In this document: positions 1 through 6,095 of the stretch, one piece after another | Layout: the number at the start of each line of letters is the position of its first letter | How positions within the stretch are numbered: position 1 is the stretch's first letter | DNA from: G020348385 sp964580235 | GTDB taxonomy: Bacteria; Acidobacteriota; Aminicenantia; Aminicenantales; Aminicenantaceae | Assembly (NCBI GenBank): GCA_964580235.1 | Contig: CAZOJY010000121.1 | Coordinates: forward strand, 1-10,295 | DNA length: 10,295 nucleotides | Reading direction: 5' to 3' | Program-made: the position numbers and the translations under genes | The notes under the pieces: generated by a model | Told to the model about the DNA's origin: nothing | The model's input: the letters and a program-made list of their open reading frames with translations, nothing else | Database searches by the model: none

Positions 1-1
1 A

Positions 2-100
2 TGGCTGGAAAGCTTCGCTTACCGGGTCATAAATAGTGCCGGCTACCAAACCATTCGGGCTGCTTCGGCCAATCCGGTAGATGCCTTGAAATATGAATGA
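2..100 (+). CDS. C-terminal end of an FtsX/MacB-type ABC transporter permease (partial, possibly internally deleted)
   Basis: The frame is open from the window edge to TGA at 98-100 and encodes 32 residues. It begins with a WLxxFAYR motif and ends in YQTIRAASANPVDALKYE. This pattern closes many FtsX-domain ABC permeases, in which the last transmembrane helix is followed by a short cytoplasmic tail with an ANPV-x-x-LR/KYE signature. Oddly, the hydrophobic helix of about 20 residues that normally separates the FAYR motif from the tail is absent: only a few residues (VINSAG) join them. The last membrane segment therefore seems to be lost by an in-frame deletion, and the copy may be a pseudogene. 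The stop overlaps a possible ATG of the MarR gene (ATGA at 97-100), which suggests co-transcription. The family call rests on motif memory and only 32 residues. Confidence 0.6.
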   Translation, partial: WLESFAYRVINSAGYQTIRAASANPVDALKYE

Positions 101-107
101 ATAAATC

Positions 108-112
108 GGAGG
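108..112 (+). promoter_or_regulatory. Ribosome binding site deciding the MarR start
   Basis: GGAGG lies 5 nt before ATG 118. It supports that ATG over the upstream in-frame ATG at 97. Confidence 0.7.
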
Positions 113-117
113 AAAAA

Positions 118-591
118 ATGATAAAGAACAGAATCCGGAAATTCAGGAAAACACTCAGAAAGCTGGAACGGCTGATCGAATCGCAGCAGAAAAATTGCTG
201 CAGCGGAGCGACCTTAGCCCAGTGTCATGTTCTGCTGGAAGTCGAAGAGCTGGGGCAGGCAACCACCGGTCAGCTTGCCGATTCTCTTAATCTTGATAAA
301 AGCACTCTCAGCCGGACCATAGACGGGCTCGTGAATCTGAGACTCATCGAACGCCTTTCCAATCCTCATGACAGGCGGACCATCCCCCTCTCCCTGACCG
401 ACAAAGGCAGAGCCATCTGTGAATCGATCAACAGCACAAGCGATGCCTTTTACAACGAGGTCATAGAGAGAATCCCCGTCGACCTCCAAGAACGGGTCAT
501 GGAAAGTTTCGATAAACTCGTTCAGGCGTTCGTAGAACAAGATAGCGATTCCGTGCCAAAAACGTGTGTGAACCCATCGACAGGGGCATAA
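118..591 (+). CDS. MarR-family transcriptional regulator with a cysteine cluster
   Basis: This is a cytoplasmic DNA-binding repressor or activator of the MarR type, 157 residues from ATG 118. I prefer that start because GGAGG at 108-112 sits 5 nt upstream; an in-frame ATG at 97 would add seven residues and overlap the upstream stop but lacks its own ribosome site. The N-terminal dimerisation helix is followed by the winged helix: GQLADSLNLDKSTLSRTIDGL (residues about 51-71) holds the HTH and recognition helix, and NPHDRRTIPLSLT (about 82-94) is the wing with the DxRR signature. Cys27, Cys28 and Cys36 in the CCSGATLAQCH segment lie between the dimerisation helix and the HTH, where MarR ligand pockets form, so thiol, metal or metalloid sensing is possible (inference). 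Its target may be the adjacent ABC permease or the downstream RND operon. The length is normal and the frame intact. Confidence 0.88.
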   Translation: MIKNRIRKFRKTLRKLERLIESQQKNCCSGATLAQCHVLLEVEELGQATTGQLADSLNLDKSTLSRTIDGLVNLRLIERLSNPHDRRTIPLSLTDKGRAICESINSTSDAFYNEVIERIPVDLQERVMESFDKLVQAFVEQDSDSVPKTCVNPSTGA

Positions 592-611
592 AAACAATCA
601 TTGACCGGTAA

Positions 612-743
612 CGTTTGGAGGAACACAAAGAAAAATTGAAAGCCGTCCGGGAAATGTCCCATAGACAAGGCATCCATCTTGTTATAAATGCCAGCACCGA
701 CACGTTTCTCATCTATGGTTTGACCTCGCTGGTTTCGGTGTGA
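612..743 (+). pseudogene. Remnant of an isocitrate lyase/PEP mutase superfamily protein
   Basis: The frame is open only from after a TAA (609-611) to TGA 741-743, with no start codon supported by a ribosome site. It encodes about 43 residues. Its core, LEEHKEKLKAVRE followed by GIHLVINASTDTFL, resembles the strand-helix segment of isocitrate lyase/phosphoenolpyruvate mutase family proteins, which typically read LEE...IRAVRE...VINARTD.FL. In that family the segment belongs to the TIM-barrel that handles carbon-phosphorus or carbon-carbon bond chemistry. Here the Arg of the usual NARTD motif is Ser, and everything before and after is missing, so it can only be a decayed fragment. It separates the MarR gene from the RND gene. 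The similarity is from recalled motifs; a chance resemblance is possible. Confidence 0.45.
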
Positions 744-836
744 TACTGTTATTTTTGGATGTCAGAAGGTGGATATTGAGGGAAGTTTTTAGAGATTTGC
801 TGCAAGCAAAAAAGCGAATTTCCTATTTTTCTCTAT

Positions 837-841
837 AGAGG
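837..841 (+). promoter_or_regulatory. Ribosome binding site for the RND gene
   Basis: AGAGG lies 6 nt before GTG 848 and supports a non-ATG start there. I see no convincing sigma70 promoter in 744-836, only AT-rich sequence. Confidence 0.5.
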
Positions 842-847
842 CCTATC

Positions 848-3297
848 GTGAAAACTAAACTTTTCTCATTTATTATCAGCCGCAAACTATTAATCTCTCT
901 TCTACTGTCCGGAATTACCATCTTCTTCGGATGGTTTGCAATTCACTCCAGATTCAATAACAGCCTGGAGACCTATTTTTTTGAAGATGATCTGAAAGAT
1001 TATAATCGATTTTTGGATCAATTTGGAACCGATGAAATTATCGCCATCGCTTTTGGGGGAGAGGATGTTTTTACGCCCGAAAATTTGCGGGTGATCGAGA
1101 CCATCACCGATCAGGTAGAGCAGTTGCCGCATGTGCGGCGAGTGATCAGCCTGACCAATGCCAGACTAGTTTCAGGCGATAAAGAGAACGTCAATTTTGA
1201 TCCTTTGATGCAGGATATTCCCGGGTCTGCCGAAGAGATACTCTCCATTAAAAAGAGGGCGCTGGCTGATCCTTTTATTCCTGGCATCCTCACATCACCA
1301 GATGCTAAAAACACGGCAATCGTTGCGGAGATCGATCACATCATCGGTGAATTCGATTACAAAATCGAGCTGATCAAGCAAATCCGAACAATCATCAGCG
1401 AGCAGGAGCGACAGACTGGCAAACATTTCCACTTTGGCGGCACGTCTATTATGGACGAGGCATTCTTCCGCTACAACCAACGGGATCAATCGCTGTTTAT
1501 GCCGTTGATGCTGGTGCTCATCATCGCGATCATCTATTTTATGTTCCGCCGATTTTCACTGCTGGCGTTGCCCGTAATCGTTGTAGTGTTGACGGTGATC
1601 TGGACGTATGGATTGCTGGTGCTGCTGGGCTATGAAATCAATGTCATCACGTCCATCATTCCGCCGCTGCTCATGGCGGTTGCCATTGCCGATTCCATGC
1701 ATCTCATTGCCGATTATCTGCATGAGACGGCACAAGGCAGCATCACTAAAACGGAAGCCATCGAGACGACATTCCATAATATATTCACGCCCTGTTTGAT
1801 GACCAGCTTGACGACCGTGTTTGGACTCTTATCGCTGCTCACCGCNNNNNNNNNNNNNNNNNNNNNNNNNNNNNNNNNNNNNNNNNNNNNNNNNNNNNNN
1901 NNNNNNNNNNNNNNNNNNNNNNNNNNNNNNNNNNNNNNNNNNNNNCCTGTTTGATGACCAGCTTGACGACCGTGTTTGGACTCTTATCGCTGCTCACCGC
2001 TGATTTGACGATCATTCGGCAGTTCGGTCTGGTCAGTGCCGCGGGTATCGCATTTGCATTTATCATCACCATCTTTCTGCTGCCCATCTTACTCGGCATC
2101 ATCCCCGCACCGAAAAAGAAATACCAGGAACAATTTCGGGCTGGTTTCTTTGCCCGATTGCTCGGCTGGCTGGGCACGTGGCGAGCGGGCAAGTCGATTG
2201 CCATCATCGCGGTGGTGACGATTCTTGTGATTCCTGCGGTTTTTTTGCTGGCACAGTTGAATATTGGCACCAACAGCCTGGACTATTTCAAAAAAGACGA
2301 TGCCATGCGCCGCCAGGTGGAATGGATTGATGCAGAAATCGGGGGAACGGCTTCGCTGGAATTCTTTGTCGATGCAGACGATGAAGATGCCCTGAAAAAT
2401 CCATCATTGCTGCAGAAGATGGAACAGTTTGAATCTTATTTGAAAGGGATTGATGGTATTACGGGTGCCTATTCTGCGGCTGACCTGGTGAAATCGCTGA
2501 ATCGCGGATTTCACGAAGGCAATGAAAATATGTATAAAATTCCCCAAACACCTGATGAAATCGCCCAACAATTGTTTTTGGTCGAAGGCAGCAACGATGT
2601 AGCGGAGTTACTTTCCGATGATTATTCAAAGGCGCGAATCATGACGCGGGTGGAAATGAATAAGTCGCAGCAGGTCGCCCACCAGATGCCAGAAATCAAG
2701 GCGAAAATGAATGAAATTTTTAATGGCTCCGAAACCGTCACGCCCACGGGAATCGTCTATTTAATGAACCGAACGGAACACTACCTGTTGACCACATCGA
2801 TCAAGAGTTTTTTGCTGGCATTCCTGGTGATCACGCTGGCGATCATGGTCATGCTGCGCTCCATCACGCTCGGCCTGCTGGCCATGATTCCCAATCTGTT
2901 ACCAATTTTGTTTACCATGGCATTGATGCCTGTGCTGGGAATCTCGCTCGATGTGGGAACCACGATGATCGCCGCGATCGCCCTGGGACTGGTGGTTGAT
3001 GATACCATTCACTTTCTATCCCGCTTGAAAACAGAACGCAGCCAAATCGCCAGCATCAAGGACGCCATCGAGGTTACCATGAAAAGCGTCGGCAGGCCGA
3101 TTGTTTTTACCAGCGTGGTGCTGGGATCCGGCTTCCTGATCCTTGTTCTGGCGAGTTTCAGCCCCCTGGTTAACTTTGGCTTGTTGGCGGGCATTGTCAT
3201 CTTTCTGGCGCTGTTTTTTGACCTGATGGTTGTTCCTGCTATTATGGGTTTTGTGGGAATGAAAACAAAGAAAATTAGACAGGATGAACAGGATTGA
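848..3297 (+). CDS. RND superfamily (MMPL/HpnN-like) exporter, one gene split by an assembly gap
   Basis: This is an inner-membrane proton-driven exporter. As printed, the frame runs from GTG 848 to the N gap and resumes in another frame after it. Removing one copy of the 55-bp duplicate plus the 100 Ns (155 bp) gives one uninterrupted protein of 764 residues, a normal length for the single-chain MMPL-like RND type. Its two homologous halves each have an N-terminal helix (about 14-33 and 398-417), a periplasmic domain and five further helices. Conserved charged residues lie in the fourth helix of each half: AIADSMHL at 279-286 and VVDDTIHF at 664-671, the usual proton-relay sites. The partner is the LolA-like gene 75 bp downstream, so the cargo is probably lipid or an outer-membrane component (inference). 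The last residues (RQDEQD) are encoded by one arm of an inverted repeat. Confidence 0.88.
1791..1845 (+). repeat. 55-bp exact direct repeat, copy 1 (left of the N gap)
   Basis: It is identical base for base to 1946-2000 and abuts the run of Ns. It encodes the fifth transmembrane region of the first half of the exporter (CLMTSLTTVFGLLSLL). This is best read as overlap between two contig ends, not as biology. Confidence 0.95.
1846..1945. other. Assembly gap of exactly 100 N
   Basis: A run of 100 Ns is the conventional placeholder for a gap of unknown size. Its flanks are duplicate copies of the same 55 bases, so the real gap is almost certainly negative and no sequence is missing. Confidence 0.97.
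1946..2000 (+). repeat. 55-bp exact direct repeat, copy 2 (right of the N gap)
   Basis: This is the duplicate of 1791-1845. The offset between copies is 155 bp, which is not a multiple of three, so the printed sequence shows a false frame break that disappears on merging. Confidence 0.95.
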
Positions 3298-3348
3298 CGG
3301 AATATAAAAATGAACCATCTTTATACTGTTCATCTTGTTAATCCTGTC
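3278..3348. repeat. Imperfect inverted repeat (REP-like) between the RND and LolA-like genes
   Basis: The left arm at 3278-3295 (GACAGGATGAACAGGATT) and the right arm at 3331-3348 (CATCTTGTTAATCCTGTC) are largely complementary. The outer 8 bp pair perfectly, followed by AACA:TGTT and further pairs broken by a few mismatches and a G-U. The left arm forms the last codons and stop of the RND gene. The arms resemble GACAGGATTAACAGGAT-type repeats that I recall from many bacterial genomes, so this may be a dispersed REP-like element. In mRNA it could form a hairpin between the two genes and affect the relative expression of the LolA-like gene. No T-tract follows, so it is not a typical terminator. 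Confidence 0.55.
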
Positions 3349-3372
3349 AAAAAAATTGAAGGAAAGCCAAAA

Positions 3373-4176
3373 ATGAAAACATCAATTCTAATTATTTTAT
3401 CTATAATCACACCGATTCTATTTGCTGAAACGCATTTAACCAGGGGACAAATCCTGGATGCCCTGGACATTATGAAAAAGAACGATCAACAGCGCAAAGC
3501 GAAAACAGAACAACTGGAATTAGAAATGAAACTCATCAACAAAAAGGGCAACATCAGGGTTCGCAGGGTGACGCAAATGAAAAAAACGGACGCCTCCGGA
3601 CATGAAAAATCGCTTATTCGTTTCCACGCTCCCGCGGATGTGAAAGGCACGGGCCTGCTGACCATCGAACATGCGGATCGCGATGATAACCAGTGGCTCT
3701 ACCTGCCAGTCATGAGAAAGGTGCGGCGGATTTCCGCCAGCTCAAAATCGGATAATTTTGTCGGAACCGATTTTGCCTATGAAGATTTGAAAAATGAAGA
3801 ACTGGAGAAATACAATTACAAATTAATGAAAGAAGAGGTTCTTGAAAATCACCCCTGCTACGTAATTAAAGCCGTACCAGCCACACCAAAAGAAAAGAAA
3901 CAAAGCGGCTACAGCAAACGGGAAATTTGGATCGACAAGATGAATTTTGTCAACCTTCAAACGAAATTTTATGACAAAAAAGGTCAGTTGTTTAAACTAT
4001 TCAAAGCCAGCGACATTCGAGTCATTGAAGGGACGGACAAGTGGCGCGCTCATCAGATGGTGATGGAGAATTTGAAAACACATCATGAGACAACGCTGCT
4101 GTTCACAGATTTTATAATCAACAAAGGAATTTCTAATAAAAATTTTACCCAACGATATCTGGAGAGAGGACGATGA
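3373..4176 (+). CDS. LolA-like outer membrane lipoprotein-sorting family protein
   Basis: This is a predicted periplasmic protein of 267 residues that probably carries a lipid or lipid-like cargo between the RND exporter and the outer membrane. I choose ATG 3373, not the in-frame ATG 3310, because AAGGAA at 3359-3364 precedes it and because it gives a proper Sec signal peptide (MKTSILIILSIITPILFAET, cleavage near FA-ET). After the signal come features typical of this family: SLIRFHAPADVKGTGLL (about 79-95), WLYLPVMRKVRRISASSKSD and FVGTDFAYEDL (about 108-142), then strands with a REIWID motif. They match the LolA-like fold proteins usually annotated as outer membrane lipoprotein-sorting protein and commonly encoded beside MMPL-like RND genes. 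It lies in the same operon as the exporter. The exact cargo cannot be read from the sequence. Confidence 0.85.
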   Translation: MKTSILIILSIITPILFAETHLTRGQILDALDIMKKNDQQRKAKTEQLELEMKLINKKGNIRVRRVTQMKKTDASGHEKSLIRFHAPADVKGTGLLTIEHADRDDNQWLYLPVMRKVRRISASSKSDNFVGTDFAYEDLKNEELEKYNYKLMKEEVLENHPCYVIKAVPATPKEKKQSGYSKREIWIDKMNFVNLQTKFYDKKGQLFKLFKASDIRVIEGTDKWRAHQMVMENLKTHHETTLLFTDFIINKGISNKNFTQRYLERGR

Positions 4177-4299
4177 AAACAGCCAGTGCAATTGTCGTTT
4201 TTTTTTCTTGGCCTGGTGCCGCTGCTGCTCCGGAAAAAACTCATCGGCCTTCCCGAACCCCACGACGCCAGGAAGCGGCTTGCACAACTGAATAACTAG
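4173..4299 (+). pseudogene. Translationally coupled mini-ORF with a single hydrophobic segment, broken at a T9 run
   Basis: ATG 4173 overlaps the LolA-like stop (ATGA) and has GGAGAGAGGA upstream, a strong coupled start. As printed, the frame ends after 40 residues. Removing one T from the nine-T tract at 4198-4206 gives a 41-residue product instead: MKTASAIVVFFLGLVPLLL, then a basic tail ending ARKRLAQLNN with TAG at 4297-4299. The corrected form looks like a small single-pass membrane peptide, or the signal end of a lost third operon gene. The T tract may be a sequencing error, phase-variable slippage, or real decay. A perfect hairpin (AGAGA/TCTCT, 4298-4310) covers the corrected stop but has no T-tract. 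No family is recognised. Confidence 0.4.
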
Positions 4300-4492
4300 A
4301 GAAAATCTCTCCTCCCCAATCGTCTATCTAGCCTGAATTATTCCTTTGGTCATTCTGCTTTGTTTTACTTTTGGCTGTCAGAAACAGGCTGAGGAGATAG
4401 CTGAAGAAGCCAATCCAGGCAAAAGCATTAAAAGTCACCCTTCATTTCATCTCAAAAGGCTATTGAAAAGGGCCGGTCTTTAATAAGAAAAT
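4300..4492. other. Intergenic stretch with degraded coding traces
   Basis: Between the mini-ORF and the beta-helix gene I see no intact gene, no clear terminator and no good sigma70 promoter. It contains the lipoprotein-like stub described separately. The 316 bases from 4177 to 4492 look like a site of past deletion. Confidence 0.5.
4346..4483 (+). pseudogene. Lipoprotein signal-like stub, probable gene remnant
   Basis: The frame (TGA at 4334-4336, stop TAA at 4481-4483) encodes a hydrophobic segment LVILLCFTFGC followed by QKQAEEIAEEANPGK. The FGC site with an upstream hydrophobic run resembles a lipobox, and the Glu-rich stretch after the Cys is typical of lipoprotein linkers. No ATG or ribosome site is present (TTG 4346 is the only plausible start), and the frame stops after about 45 codons. 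I read it as the 5' end of a lost lipoprotein gene. A chance ORF is possible. Confidence 0.35.
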
Positions 4493-5992
4493 ATGATATC
4501 CATGAAAAAAAGCCTGATCGTTATTTCAGCCTTTTTCATTTTCCAGGCATCCGCTTATCTGAATGCACAATGGGCAAAGGCAGTGGAGTACCACGTTGCC
4601 GTCTCCGGAAGCGATTCCAATCCAGGGAGTTTATCCAAGCCATGGCTAACTCTCCAGCATGCGGCAAATTCGGTCACACCGGGTGATACCGTCATTGTCC
4701 ACAGCGGCACATACAGAGAAGAGGTCGTTTTTAAATATTCCGGTACTCAAGACGCTCCTATCGCCTTCTCAGCCGCACCGGAAGAAACAGCCGCTGTGGA
4801 AGGCCTGGAATTTGCCGCAGGAACAGACTTTGTGATTATCTCAGGCCTTAACATAGAAGGCCGGGCCGATTGGAGAGTCTGGCTGCGGGGGAACAATCAT
4901 CACATCACACTCAAAGGACTGACGATCATCGGCGGGGAGGCGGGAGTGCGCATCACTTGGGGATATTCAGGACAGGCTCCGATCGACGGTCCTGTCTCTG
5001 ACATCACTCTCGAGGACTGCCTCATCCAGGATCAGGTGTACACGGCTGTCGATTGCACGCCGGGCCCGGGAAATCGATTGACTTTTCGCAATCTTGAAAT
5101 AAGCGGACATGCCGTGGGAGGAGAGCCTTCGTTCGGAGCCGATGGCATTGCTGTGGAACGCGGAGAAAATATCCTCGTCGAGAACTGTTACATCCATGAC
5201 GTGCTGGGCGATGGTATCGATCTGAACTCTCGAGACAGGACTGGCCACATCTCTGGGATAGAGGTGAAGCGCAACATCGTCGCACGTACTCATCGCAGCG
5301 GCATAAAAGTCTGGGCAGGTGGGCGCATAGAAAACAATGCCGTGTTTGGCTCAGGAATAGCTGCGATAGTCATTGGGATTTACCCGGGTTCCTACGAACT
5401 CGTCAATAACACCATCGCTTTCAACATGTGGAATCCCAGCTACAGCGGCAGGGATTATTCTCTTGTCGCGGCGTATCCCTCCGATGGGATTTCTCCCGAG
5501 ATCGATCTTTTGCTCACGAACAATATCTTCGCCTTTAACACCGGGCCTCAAGTGGGTACGCCAACGGGAATTTATTTGGGAGAGGGCGTGAACCTTTTGA
5601 CCGAGGCAAACAATATTTACTGGAGCCGGGAGGATTGCGAAATCACAGCAGAGTCTGTACACAGAGATCCTGATTTTTCCAGATCAGATATTGGAGATGG
5701 AACCTGGACAGCAGCTTCCGGACAGGGAAGGGGAGACATCACGTCCGACCCTGCCTTCATGAATGGGTGGCCGGATGTCAACCTCCATCTTGATGAACAC
5801 AGCCCAGCCATCGATGCGGGAACCTCCGAGAGTGCGCCTTCGATAGACTGCGAGGGTATGATGCGGCCTGCCGGAACGGGCTACGACATCGGAGCCTATG
5901 AATATGGATCGGAATTAAAGAAGGAAGGCGGTGGAAGCGGGACAGAGAATCCCACACCCAAAAAGAACAAAAAAGGCAAAATCAGAAGATAA
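4493..5992 (+). CDS. Secreted right-handed parallel beta-helix protein with choice-of-anchor-Q-type C-terminus
   Basis: This is a predicted exported protein of 499 residues. A Sec signal peptide begins at Met1 or Met4 (MKKSLIVISAFFIFQASA). Neither start has a good ribosome site; ATG 4502 gives the more usual MKKS start. Residues 33-80 carry the DUF1565-like opening (GSDSNPGSLSKPWLTLQHAA, GDTVIVHSGTYRE) that precedes pectate-lyase-like beta-helices. Residues about 85-380 contain repeated short strands with N-rich turns (RGNNHHITLKGLTI, ILVENCYIHD, ELVNNTIAFN, LLTNNIFAFNT), the mark of helix coils. Residues 416-473 end in SPAIDAGTS...DIGAYEYG, the choice-of-anchor-Q signature. A basic tail (PKKNKKGKIRR) follows. 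Proteins of this type bind or cleave polysaccharides; no catalytic residues can be assigned, so the activity is unknown. It appears monocistronic and converges on the kinase gene. Confidence 0.85.
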   Translation: MISMKKSLIVISAFFIFQASAYLNAQWAKAVEYHVAVSGSDSNPGSLSKPWLTLQHAANSVTPGDTVIVHSGTYREEVVFKYSGTQDAPIAFSAAPEETAAVEGLEFAAGTDFVIISGLNIEGRADWRVWLRGNNHHITLKGLTIIGGEAGVRITWGYSGQAPIDGPVSDITLEDCLIQDQVYTAVDCTPGPGNRLTFRNLEISGHAVGGEPSFGADGIAVERGENILVENCYIHDVLGDGIDLNSRDRTGHISGIEVKRNIVARTHRSGIKVWAGGRIENNAVFGSGIAAIVIGIYPGSYELVNNTIAFNMWNPSYSGRDYSLVAAYPSDGISPEIDLLLTNNIFAFNTGPQVGTPTGIYLGEGVNLLTEANNIYWSREDCEITAESVHRDPDFSRSDIGDGTWTAASGQGRGDITSDPAFMNGWPDVNLHLDEHSPAIDAGTSESAPSIDCEGMMRPAGTGYDIGAYEYGSELKKEGGGSGTENPTPKKNKKGKIRR

Positions 5993-5995
5993 AAA

Positions 5996-6040
5996 GATCG
6001 GGGTTGTGCTGCACATTAGGAATACGAGAACCGACCTTTT
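5996..6040 (+). terminator. Weak candidate terminator after the beta-helix gene
   Basis: GATCGGGGTT (5996-6005) can pair with AACCGACC (6029-6036) with a 2-nt bulge, and TTTT follows at 6037-6040. The loop is long and the stem imperfect, so this is only a candidate. Its place between convergent genes fits. Confidence 0.25.
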
Positions 6041-6095
6041 GGCAGCTATGTCCGTATTCGAACAGATTGCTTCGCTTCTCTCGCATGACGTAGAA

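Noticed and set aside
744..836. Promoter for the RND operon with TTGCTG at 797-802
   Set aside because: No -10 box with suitable spacing is found (the 17-nt position reads TTCCTA), so no promoter is claimed.
1791..2000. Direct repeats flanking a gap as a mobile element insertion or target duplication
   Set aside because: The repeats are 55 bp, exact, coding, and abut a 100-N placeholder; the frame is restored on merging. An assembly overlap explains everything.
1821..2003. Plus-strand frame spanning the Ns
   Set aside because: It is an artefact of undefined bases; both ends are the duplicated 55-bp flank out of frame.
1839..2273. Minus-strand open frame crossing the N gap
   Set aside because: It is antisense to the RND gene and exists only because the Ns are read as open codons.
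4420..4457. AAAAGCATT and CATTTCATCTCAAAAGG resembling parts of the 10041-10190 region
   Set aside because: The shared blocks are short, AT-rich and differently spaced (12 extra bases), so chance similarity is the simpler explanation.
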